Origin: Spisula solida | Taxonomy: Eukaryota; Mollusca; Bivalvia; Venerida; Mactridae | Direction of reading: 5' to 3' | Length of the DNA: 64,000 nucleotides | NCBI GenBank assembly: GCA_947247005.1 | Contig: OX365948.1 | Span: 52,621,401 to 52,685,400, forward strand | In this document: one piece after another, positions 1-13,000 of the stretch | Position numbering within the stretch: the stretch's first letter is position 1 | Layout of the letters: every line of letters begins with the position of its first letter | Program-made: the position numbers and the translations under genes | Notes under the pieces: model-generated | Database searches by the model: none | What the model saw: the letters and a program-made list of their open reading frames with translations, nothing else | What the model was told of the DNA's origin: nothing

Positions 1-770
1 TCACGTGATCTGAGTGTTTCCCACCCAACTATAGATGAACTGGTTGGTAACCCAGAGCCTGAGAGGTAGTTTTGTGAACATCGGTGCTATACCAGCTAGC
101 CTCAACAAATTTTTTTCAAAGCACTCGTCCTGCAATATAGACGAAGAAGAAAACCCCAAAATCTTACTTGTCCTGCTATATAAATAAAGAAGGAAGATAT
201 TGTGCAGGACGAGCGGACGAGTGGATTCATTGAGGCCTGTATACACATATAGCATGTTAAAGAACCAAGGAATACATGTATGCAGAAAGAGCTAGGGTTG
301 TACACACTGATTCCATGTATACACATTTTTTCCATTTCTTCCTTTAAACCAGGAGGTCATTGGTTAAATATGCAGGGAAAAACTAACAGTTTGAACACAT
401 ATACTTGTCTAATTTGAATGCTAACAAACGAACCAACTTACCTGAAAATATTTTTTACGGGTATTTCGATGCCCAATTTGTTGTTCGAATAACCTTAAAT
501 GTTGTTTTTTTTACCTTCGTAAAATTTGACTGTGAGTTATTTCCTCTTCTTCATTGAATCAATGTTGTAAAATGTCCTGTCGAAGAAGGGCATAGATCTT
601 CTTCCTTCCTTCCTTGTATAGACACCATCTGGCGTATACTCGTACTGGCACATGCAACAATACTAGCAGTAATGTTGTTTGAAAGTAATTAATCATTTCA
701 AACTTTACTTTCAGATTACCTTAACTCAAGCCTTCCTACAAATGTTTGAAGACTGTGAAGTTCTAAGACA
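1..770. other. Upstream flank of ERCC4, no gene recognised
   Basis: This AT-rich stretch has only short open frames on either strand, with no splice logic and no protein family I recognise. It should contain the ERCC4 promoter and 5-prime UTR, because the proposed start ATG is at 771, but no convincing TATA box or initiator stands out. A pyrimidine/TTCC-rich patch lies near 600-616. Confidence 0.5.
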
Positions 771-3700
771 ATGAATCTATTAGAATATGAGCAACAAATT
801 CTACTTGATGCTTGCAATGATGATGGACTTGTTGTTACAGCAAGGTCAGTGATACTTCTGTCAACTTCTAGGTTTTAACCCTCAGGCTTTGTTCTGGATA
901 CCATAACTATTACTAAATTGTCTTTTATTTATATTACCGACAGGGCTACAGATAAGGTTTTAGTCCAGGCATTGGGTATTTTACCCCCGAGTTTCAATTT
1001 TGATTGGGTTTTGACAAATTTTAATTGGGTATTTAATAAAAGTCAAAGGGTAAATGATCTTTTTTGTACTGTTTTTCATTGTAACATACTTTTCTATTTG
1101 GGTATTTCAGATTGTCTATGCTTTTTTTTACTCCCTCCTATCAAAATCTATTGGGTTTTTGATAAAATTAATTGGGTAATTACCCCAATACGCAGCTTAT
1201 CTGTAGCTCTGTTACCGACATTGACCTTTTATGTTATGAAATCATACAATGGTCTTCAAAGACCTTGTACTACGCCAGCAAGTTTCACAAAAACAAATCT
1301 GTACAACATCTTTAAATCGGACATTAACTTTGGTTGTTGTATGAAGGTTGGTGTTATAGAGAGAAACTATTATGCTGCTGGAGAGAGGTTTCTGCTTAAT
1401 TAATGGAGAGCTCCTCTGAAGGGGTTGTACTGTATCTTAAATTATAATACCCCACAGATACATAGTATATTGGGGCTATATTTGAGTCATGCTTGAGGTT
1501 GGTTGGTTGGTCTGTGCAAAATTTGTCCACACTTTATCTCTGTGAGCATTGGTTGGATTTCGATGAAACTTTGCATGAATGATCAGTTCCAAATCTAGGT
1601 ATGCATATTGTCAGCGCACATTGGTTGAATTCATTTTAAGGTAGCTATTGCCCTTTGTTTTTACACTTATAAATTTGTCCTAGCTATTTCTCTGTAACTA
1701 ATGGTCGGATTTCAATGAAAGATTGCATGAATGATCAATACCAAGTCTTTTTTTGCATATGGTCAACACATATTGGTCGGACTAATTTTAAGGTAGTCAT
1801 GGCCATTTGCTTTTTTAGACTTATAAATTTTGTCTGCACTATTTCTCTGTAAGCATTGGTTGGATTTCGATGAAACTTTGCATGAATGATCAGTTCCAAG
1901 TCTAGTTGTGCATATTGTCAGCGCACATTGGTTGAATTCATTTTAAGGTAGCTATTGCCCTTTGTTTTTTACACTTATAAATTTGTCCTAGCTATTTCTC
2001 TGTAACTAATGGTCGAATTTCAATGAAAGATTGCATGAATGATCAATACCAAGTCTTTTTTTGCATATGGTCAACACATATTGGTCGGACTAATTTTAAG
2101 GTAGTCATGGCCATTTGCTTTTTTAGACTTATAAATTTTGTCTGCACTATTTCTCTGTAAGCATTGGTTGGATTTCTATGAAACTTTGCATGAATGATCA
2201 GTTCCAAGTCTAGTTGTGCATATTGTCAGCGCACATTGGTTGAATTCATTTTAAGGTAGCTATTGCCCTTTGTTTTTTACACTTATAAATTTGTCCTAGC
2301 TATTTCTCTGTAACTAATGGTCGGATTTAAATGAAACATTGCATGAATGATAAATACCAAGTCTTTTTTTGCATATGGTCAACACATATTGGTCGGATTA
2401 ATTTTAAGGTAGTCATGGCCATTTGCTTTTTTAGACTTATAAATTTTGTCTGCACTATTCCTCAGCAACCAATGGGAGGATTTCAACAACACTGATCAGT
2501 ACTAAGTCTAGTTGTGCATATCTGACTGTATCAAGCAGTTTCTGGGGGTATTCATCACATTCAGTGATATTTCTTGTTTATTTTAACAGATCAAAAAACT
2601 GCACTACCGGTATATCTGTTTGTCTGACCTGATTTTTACAGACATGTTAAATCTCATTTAAATGGTGGAATTTTAATATTCTTTTTATTCACTTATATTT
2701 ACTTTGCTTGTTGCACATCTACTTTATAAAGTTTGTCTATGAATTTTATTTTCAGGGGTCTTGGACTTGAAAGAATTGTTACCAACTTTCTAAAGGTCTA
2801 TTGCGATCCTGTGAATCTTGTCTTGGTTCTAAATACGTCCAATAATGACGAAGTAAGTATCTATGCATCTTTTTCATATCTCCCATTTGACCCTTCAAGT
2901 TACCTTTTGACCCCTGAATATTATAAAAATGTAGATTTTGACCCATCTGGATTTTGACTGAAGAGTCATAGTTTTTTAAAATGATATGTATTTTTGCTCT
3001 AAAAAGTAAATCCTGCATGCACAAAATTACTTTCCAGATATGCATTATAATTATGTGAGCTAAATTGGAGTCATGCTTTTGGTTTGTTGGTCTATTCTTA
3101 AGATTATTTTATTTTGTCATGCTAATGATACAATACTCAGTAGCTATTGGTCAGATAAAGATGCTATGTTAAATAGCCCTACTAGTAGCCAAAAGACGCG
3201 GTAGCCAAATTTCAGATTTTTTTGCAAAAAGTATAGTGTATTCTTTTGTTTTGCATTTTCAAAGAATATTAAGCACTTCGAAATTAGACATTTTTCACCA
3301 TTTAAAAAAAATTTTGGCTACCAATAAACAAACTTAGAAATGACATATTGCAACACTCATAAGTAGCAAGCCTAGATGTGCATATTGTTGACTATATTTA
3401 TATTGCTCCAATAAAATTATTGAGTAGAAATAATTCGGAACATATTTTTTTCGATATTTGCATTAACATGTATGTCCTTTTCCAACGACAGCGACGGTTT
3501 GTTAGGACAGTATACATGTATGAGTTGTCATTGTTATTTCAGAACTATTATATTGAAGAATTAGAAAAGGATGATGTGTCTCCATTACCTAAAGTGATCA
3601 CTAATGAATACAATGCTTCAGACAGGTGATTATTATGTTTATGTGTGAGCAAACGAAAATATTGTTTGTTCCTTTTAAAAAAGGATTTGGGTCAAAATTC

Positions 3701-3950
3701 ACTTTGCCCCATATTAGAGATGTATACACCACAACCTATGTGGACATGGAGAGCGGATAAGCGATATAAAACCGAGGGGTTGACTCAAAGGAATTTTAAA
3801 ATGAAAATTATAAAGGGACATAGCTACTAAATGTTATTTTTGCTACCATGTCTAATTTCCGTGAAAGTGTTCATGTATTTTACCAAAAAGACAAATTGAA
3901 TATATTTTTATCAAAACTGTAACCATGGTTATGATTGATTGATTGATTGC

Positions 3951-4000
<50 letters not shown>

Positions 4001-7000
4001 TAATTTGGTTGGGTTGAGTTGAGTTTTTTAGTTGAGTTGAGTTGATTTTTTACTTGAGTTTTTGAGTCGAGTTGAGTTGAGTTTTTGAATTGAGTTGAGT
4101 TTTTGAGTTTAGTTGAGTTTTTGAGTTGAGTTATTGAGTTGAGTTTTTGAGTCGAATTGAGTTAAGTTTTTGAATTGGGTTGAGTTTTTTAATTGGGTTG
4201 AGTTTTTTAGTTGAATTTTTGAATTGAGTTGAGTTTTTGAATTGAGTTGAGTTTTTTAGTTGAGTTGACTTGAGTTGAGTTGACTTGAGTGGAGTTGACT
4301 TGAGTGGAGTTTTTAAGTTGAGTTGAGTTTTTGAGTTGAGTATTTGAGTTGAGTTGAGTTTTTGAGTCGATATGAGTTTTTGCAATTGAGTTGAGTTTTT
4401 GAATTGAGTTTTTGAGTTGAGTTGACTGGAGTGGAGTTATTGAGTTGAGTTGAGTTTTTGAGTTGAGTGGAGTTTTTGAGTCAGGTTGAGTTGAGTTTTG
4501 AGTCGAATTGATTTGAGTTTTGAGTAGAGTTGAGTTGAGTTTTTGAGTAGAGTTGAGTTGAGCTTTTGAGTAAGTTGAGTTGAGTTAGTTGAGTTTTTGA
4601 GTTGAGTTGAGTCAGAGTTAAGTTGATTTGGTCGATTCGATTTGATTGATAAGATTTAGTTGATTAGATTTGATTATAGTCCATTGCATTGGTCTACGAC
4701 TGTTTCTGACACCCTCGCAGGTGCAAATTGGGAAAATGGTATTTTACCTCTAGGGACCATAATTTCGAATTAACTTCCGAATAAACTTCTGAATAAAGTT
4801 CGAATATTAAATTTCAATTTAACTTTTAATATTTTTTTTTTATTTTATCCGTTGACATGATTACAATAACAATATACTAAAATTACGCAAATACATAAGT
4901 TTTTGTTAGCACATGGTCATTTCACGGAAATTAGACCTGGAGCCAAATTGACATTTCGTGGCTCTACCCCTTTATGTTATTTTAAAGTTCCTTTGAGACC
5001 ACCCCTCGTTTTTAATCCGCTCATCCGCTCTCCATGTTCACATCGGTTGACGCGTATACATCTCTATTAACAGAGTGTTATGGTACTCAGGTGAGTGCAT
5101 CTTGTTTGATGCTCAGTAGAGTAAGTTACACATAACTGCTGGTTGACCTGGCCCCAATCTCCCAAAGCATCTCAATTTGAGCAAGATCTCATCTCAAATA
5201 TTGGTATGTGTCTTTATGTTAATTTCCATGAGATGCTGGATTCAAAATTGGTATCACAAAACAGAAACATTATTCTGAGTTTATTACAATAAAATGTCAA
5301 GAGCTCTTACTTCAGATTTAGCTCAAATTCAGACTCTACTTTGAGCAAAATCTCAATTTGAGTTTGGATATCTATTTGAGATGCTTCGAAAGATTGGGGC
5401 CTGGTGTCAAGATATAGAGGATCTTGCATGAGTGCTCATTACATACAAGTTTTATTAAACGAGTGGACAAAATGATATGACACGAGGCTATGCCGAGTGT
5501 CATATTGTTTTTTGTCGACGAGTTTAATGAAACTCATACATGTATGTAATGAGCACAAATGTAAGATTCAATTTATCACATAACCTTAAAAAATGCACAT
5601 TATCGTTCAAAAGGATGATGTACGCTGCATAATTATGTTTCAGCCAAAATGCAGCGGTACGTTGAGCGTGACGTCATGGCGATGTTGATATTATCATGAC
5701 GTCATTGACGGATCAATGCATGGATTGGCTAACATCACGTCAAGCTAATTTAAATATTTATTGCACGGTCTGGAAGTGCCGAACGATATTTACGGCACTG
5801 CTTTACGGCACTCCTGCACCGCAGGTTTTGTGATAAAATGTGATTAGGTAGTCTCCATATGACTGAAATGTTGTTGGCCAGTGTGACTTGAAACAGTACT
5901 TGGTATTTACAATTCTTTAAATTAAATACAATCAATTAAAATGTGGAACTAAACAACTTTTATAAATTGTTAGACCTAATATGGGTGATGAAGTACCTGA
6001 AATTTGCTTGGAATGTTTGTCTGTTTACTGGGTCGAGGTCACCTGTATAGATAAAAGAAAGCATTCTACACAATTTGGCCTGATGTCAAGTCCTATAAGG
6101 TCATGTGACCATCTTGTTTGTATTACAGACAGAAGGTGTATCTTCAAGGTGGAGTATTGTTCATCACTTCACGTATACTTGTTGTGGATTTACTCACAGA
6201 CCGAGTCCCTGTGGAAAACGTGACCGGAATCATAGTATGTAGAGCTCACAGGTTAGTGAAATCAACAGTGTAATCTGAGAAAACCGGACTCGGAGAAAAC
6301 CAGACTCAAAGAAATCTTGAATATGAGAAAACCGAACTCTGAGAAAACCAGACTCTGAGAAAACTGAACTCTGAGAAAACCAGACTCTGAGAAAACCGAA
6401 CTCTGAGAAAAACCGAACTCTGAGAAAACCAGAATCTGAGAAAACTGGAATCTGAGAAAACTGAACTCTGACTGATAAAAACATTTAAGAATGTACAAGG
6501 GGGGATGGTATCATAGTAAATCTTAACTTTTAACTGACGGTCAAATAAACCTATGTATCCATTTTAAATACTGTAATTATTTACTTTACAAGTTGCAATA
6601 TTGGAGACAATATATTTATCTCAGTATGGGGTGTTTAAAAAAAACATAAAACCATTTGGTGAAATCGCCAAAATCAGATGGAACTACTACTTGCTTATAA
6701 GCGTAAGTACTGGTGTTTATGATGGTGTGAGTATTATAACTCTTATGGTGTCATCTTATAAACATGTTAACTTGCTTTCAGAATTGTTGAATCATGTCAA
6801 GAAGCCTTCATTTTACGACTGTACAGACAGAAGAATAAGGTTGGGTATTTTAAACCTTTTGAGGTGCTGCCTCACAGATTGGGCTAAAATTTTTGTATAT
6901 CATGATTTTCCAACCTAACCAAGTATTGATGTAGTAGAAAGCCACTGACGGTTGCTTTATGAAATATTTGGTGCAAATCAGCAATTTTAACCACTCTCAA

Positions 7001-10000
7001 AATCACCCACTGAGTATTTTTTCATGAAAAAAACCGCTAAGTTTCCTTCCAACATGCTTTGTGAATTATGTAATTCACACGTGATAGAACTGTAACATCA
7101 ACAAATTACAGCGTAAACATCAGTGAGGTATTTGGTTCGATTTTCGATTTTTTTTCATTAAATACGAACAAGTTTCAGGCAATTTAAGTAATAGTAGTGT
7201 TAATTCTATAGAGTATTTATACCCTATAGAATTTTTGATGTAAAAATACTAAGTAACTACCAAATGTCAAAGTTTCTTAAGTTAGTTTAGATGTCAGTGT
7301 GGTTGTTTATGGAATATACAAGGCATGCAGAGATTAAATTTTAGACAAGGAGTCAACTGTTCAATTATGCTACTAAAAGTTTTGAGGACAAGGTTAATTT
7401 GTTTGCAATATATGTATATATCCATGATTTTAAATACTATGATTTTATTAAAACTCATTAAATCTTGAGGTCATTGTTGCATTGCTGTTAAACAAATGCT
7501 TAAAATCTATCGACCGTGATGATAATGCTGCTTTTGTCATCTAAATACATTATTACTTTTTATTTGCAGACGGGTTTCATTAAAGCTTTCTCCCATAATG
7601 CAACAGCATTCACCCCTGGGTTCTGCCATGTTGAAAGGATAATGAAAAACCTGTTTGTACGGAAACTGTTTCTATGGCCAAGATTTCAAGCTAACGTACA
7701 GGAAACCTTTGATAAACAAAAGGTAATTTCCAGTATACTGTACTATCATATATTCATTAGATCCAAATTTTGCGAATTTTATATTATGAAGTAGTTTGTG
7801 AGGTTAAATATTTGGGACTTTTATGCCCCCACCAAATATTTGGGGGGCATATAGATTTGCCCTTGTCCGTCCGTCTGTCAGACAGTCTGTGTGCCATCCG
7901 TCCCAAAATGTTGTGTCGTCTGTAACTTGAAAAGTATTTGTGCTACAGTCTTCAAACTTTATAGGAATTTTATTCAGCATGAGTTGTTGTGTACCTGTAT
8001 ATTTTGTTTTGAAACCGACCAGTATTAGCAGAGTTATTGCCCTTGGAATGATGAAATTTGGCTTGGCTTGCGTTGTTCCAAGTAGTTGGGAGTCCATCAG
8101 CACAAAAGTCGCTTATTTTTCATGGTCCATGGCATTTTTTAGTAGAAGTGTTTCAATACCATATTTGAATTGCCCAATACCAGTTGTATATGGTTTGGGT
8201 GGATGCCACGCGCAAAACCCTCTGTGAAGGTCATAAATGAGGTCAAAGGTCAATTAAGTGCATATAGCATACATCAACTTGAAATTGCACCATATCTTGG
8301 TCAATTCTACAGGTAGAATGGTCAAAATGGTATCAAAATGAAGCTAATGAATTGGTTCATCATTTGCAATGATTTTATGCAAATTATCACATTTGCATAC
8401 TCATGAATATTAATGAGGAAGTCAAAAATTTGTAAATTTTCGTTAAAAATCTACTAGTATAGTTGACAAATATATGCCATATCTTCCTTATTTCTATTAT
8501 TTAAAGATCCGAATTGTACCAAAATCATGTGAAGACATAGGGCTTTCGTTAAATGTATGTTTTTATAGATAAATATAATTTAATTCCACCGAGAATAACC
8601 GCCAAAGGTGGGTGGGGGTAAATTTAAAACAGAACGTAAAAATCTCAATACAGTCAGAATCAACATTAAACACTCGTTACACTCATTAAACATATTCCTT
8701 ATATCAAAATATGATTTATTCGTGGAAATTGATTTTAACTTACTTAAATATTATGCTAATTAACTCATTTGCATATTTATGAATATTGATAATGTATTGA
8801 ACATGTATGACAAATAGCGTCCAAATAAGGATCTATATCTGAGTGATAAACAAGCAGTGCCTTTTAATAATTATACAAAATGCAACACATATGTCTCATT
8901 ACACAATATATGTTTGTACATGACATGTAGAACTGTATTATTTATTCTTATAATCATCGGCAAACCACAGTAGTTTCTACCGTTATTATACAAATTATAC
9001 CAATTCCAATCAAAGAAAACATGTAGTGCCGTCAACGTAAAATGTCGCCTGGTATATTAACCTCTTAATTAATAAGTTGGTATTTTTTAACAAACTACCG
9101 GGTATACGTATGTTCTTTTAGTTGCATATATAGAGCCGTATTGGAGAACAAGAAAACGTTATTCTTAGCCAATTGCAGTTTATTTCTTTCGTACCCTGAC
9201 TTGTCCGTACTTTCACAATGTTTATAAAGCCTTAGTTGATAAAGTTTGTTGCTATTTTAATTAGTAGCAATATGTAGTAAGTAACGATGATTAGGACGGT
9301 ATAGTATGCACATATGAGTAATTTCCTTTTTGAGCGTTTCTATTGTGACTTTACAAATCATAGGCTTATCAATAAAGACTACACAACTTGGATTCAAACG
9401 AGATAGAAAAAGTCGCCCGATGCGTCGAATTATATCTTGTCCTGATACTAGTATACCCATGCCACAATCAAACGATTATATCTTCCTAATGAGTTAAACC
9501 TAAGTCGATACTCGCTAAGTTACTTTCCTTTAGTTTGCGAACAAAGTCAGAGACGTTACTAAGAAAGAACGAGCTTGTTGTAAGAGAAAGCTACCACAAT
9601 GTACAGAAGACAACGAAAAGACGCGAAGTTTGCCAAATGTCATCAAAAGATGCGAGGGTCATTTTATGCTTTGGGTGCTTCAAGCGAAGGATACCTTACT
9701 TATTTATTATTCAGTTCTCTTTATTGATTCCGTTTCTCCTCAGGTTCGGCCTCTACTGTTCTTCGCCTTGCGGTTTTCAGTCTTGTTCTCGGTCTCTTAA
9801 TGCCACGAGGTATCAATTGAGACGCTTGAAACATATACATTTCCCACTGCGTATGTCTTTGTCTAGGGGATGAACTCCCAATATGGATTTGGGAGGCATC
9901 GTAAACAGGTTGCTCGTGGTCTAGGGGAAGTATATAGGAGGTCATCAGACAAGTTGTGACATCAGGAGGAATCATGATGATCAAAGAGTATCGGGGTGCA

Positions 10001-13000
10001 TTGCAAAACATCTCGATGTGCTCGAGACGTTATGCGTCAATTCCTCTTCCTCGGGGATGTACTTCTGATGGATTTAAGAGCTTAGCAGGCGTCTATGATC
10101 CCATTTATCTCAGAGAGGCATCCGGTGTCTCGGGTAAGCTTCATGAATGTTTTGGGGAATCTTGAGACATCTTGTGAAAACGCGAGTACATGTACATATG
10201 TCAGGGAAATTCAATGCATGCATATTTTTACCCGATGTATTCGCGCTGTCATGTCGGGAATAACCCGGGAAGGTATCCCAGAAGCGCACCAGAGACTCGG
10301 GAATACCAGTTACCATGTTAACTTATGCGCTAGGCATCCCAGTGATATTTGGGACACATTCCCGGTCTCGGGATTACAATTTTGAATGGAAACTTCGGGT
10401 ATGTCATGAGACATTTTGGGTCATTGTGAGTAATCGGGTGGGGGTATCGGTAGACATCGGATGACTCCCGAGTTGTCCTGAAGTTATACGTTTGTCCAAC
10501 TGCCTCGATGATTTACTCCCGATGGAAATTAGGGACTTCGGGATGTGTTGGGATCAGGTTCTGCAAGAAAATCGGTAGTATCGAGAGACATAGACAAATG
10601 TGTAATTCCTTATCTCTGATAAGTTCGCATCATGTACCTTGGCATAGCCCCGACAAATGTTCTGGGGAATTGTCCCAGTTACCGGAAGCCTACGTCTGAT
10701 AATAGTTGAATGAGACAGGTAGAATTTGTCAAGATATAATATGTTAAAAATGTTTGGGCCAAAATATTTTTCAGATTTGTCGTAGGTAGCCGTTGTGGAA
10801 ACTTGAGTATTTTCATGTTAGCTTAAATTTGCTTGATATATTCGCAGATTCGAAACTTTGTTGTTTGGTTGTACTTAGATTTTCCAAATTTGACGTAATC
10901 TATATAATGTTGATCAAATAAGGTTCGCTATGTTTGTCTATTAAGTGTAATAATGTTGTCAACCTGATCAATGTATAAGTCTTCAGCAAAGGTCTGAAGT
11001 ATGACTTGTGTCTCTCTGGTGTTGATTTGTAGTCAAACCTAGTTTGCATACTTGCTAAAGAAGAGTATGAAGGGTATTAAAATAATTATCGGATGGCATG
11101 ATATAGATGTTTATAGAATCACCATCTGGGACATTCAAATATTCCAGTCTGTATGAAAGTTGTGCCATCAAAGAAAACCAAACTGTGTACTGTACATATA
11201 ATTCTCAGAACATGTCCCCAAACGACTACCGTATTATTGTTGGGTTTCTCTCTTTGACGGGATGTGAAACTATTATTCTGCTTGAAAAGATATGAACTTC
11301 TGTTGGATATTAGAAGAGACGTACATTCAGATGAGACAGAGAGTTGTACAAACTTGTTAATGACTCCTGTTTGTTAAAGCTCTATAAAAGAAGGCTTGAA
11401 ATACTTCTGCCAAGAAGTTAAAAAAGAAGTTAAGTTACTAATATTCGAGGGCTGCTTTCAGCAGTTCAGCTGTTCAGCCACCCTTTGACATTTTAACTTC
11501 CCTGGTCATTGGGCCACCTAAGGAACCCTGTGTTCGAGTTTCCCTGGGGAGACTACTTCTCTCCTGGTGAGTGTGCAGGCCGGCAACATCTATCAGCGGC
11601 GCCCAGAACTATCGAACGTGTATAGACATCGCCCTAACAGGCATCAATTCACACCTTGGTTGAGTGGAGCATGTGGGTTATTCTTGCTCAGAGAAATTTG
11701 AGCAGTGGTCGAGACGGGGATTGAACACGGGACCTTTCGACCCAAAGCGCGCCTCCCTACCTCTAGGTCACTGCTCCCCCAGTGATGTGAAGTGATGCGC
11801 TCGAACTGCACACCGCAAGAGCAAACTACCAACCAGGCACTTGTATACGGATACAAGCCGCGATGCATCCATAATGAATACAGAAATCAAGACGTGATCT
11901 ACTAATTCTTCATACTACTTGCATTGAACTGAGAAGGTGTTTGTAAATTCACGTGCTAATATATCCACAGTAAATGTTCACAATCAATCTAAAACTAAAC
12001 AGGGACATTGTAACTTGTCTTATTTGTACATATATACACTATTGTTTCATGAATGATTTGTGGCGTTTTCTGTATAGATTCATAGTTTAAAATTGCCAAA
12101 AACGTTATTGTCTTAAGCACTTAAGGGGGTATATGCACCTTGTGTCTAATGATCAAAGCTCCCACGGACGGGCATTGGTACCTGCTGTTTCTCGGTACTC
12201 TGTAGATGTTATAACACGAAAGGCATGCTTTAACTCTATATTCATTCTAATTTAAACAAGACATGAATTAAAATATCAATCTGGTGCTGTATGGAAATAT
12301 AATATAATGTAACAGTATTCATGCTTTAAAATGAACCATTCCCCACCTATTTTGAGCTTTTACAAAGGAACAAGTAAAAGTGTATGAACAATTTGCAATA
12401 TCATTTTGATTATCATCATCTTTTTATATTCCTAAAGCATAATTTGAACCTAGTTTTATGTTTGTTCTTATTTATCATACTAAACTCGAAAATACTAATT
12501 GCAGCTCACGTGTATGCCTACGTTTAGGTAGTTCATTCCTCCTTAAACGAATGTTGACATATTTTAAATGAATTGGTACATTTCAAAACCAATATAATAG
12601 TTGTTACTTGTAATCCCATTTAAATCAATGCAAACACAATATTACTTATTTATAATACTGTTGACGCTATTATGTTAGTTTGGGTTCATGTGTCATTTTA
12701 ACCCCCACCCACTTTAAGCAAACGTGTGCCCTTAAATCATTGAGAAGGTAAGTGTCAAGTTAACATATCAATAGCTTAGTATCTCACCATTAAATAAGAA
12801 TCATTTAGGCTTTCAAATAGCAAAAATGACGACATTATAACAAATAGATGGTTCACACACGTCGAATTTTTATGAAAAATATTGCTAATTTTAGGTGTTC
12901 TCATCAATATTCATGAGTATACAAATGCATGAATTAATAAAAGTTATTTGTATTAATAGCCCAGTGCATTAGCTTCATTTTGATACCATTTGTAAAATTT

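Noticed and set aside
4131..4385. Minus-strand frame of Lys-Leu-Asn-Ser-Thr repeats
   Set aside because: Translation of the TTGAG satellite.
6230..6498. Two Phe/Ser/Val-rich minus frames resembling a repetitive membrane peptide
   Set aside because: Translation of the 16-bp minisatellite, partly overlapping ERCC4 exon 4 on the other strand.
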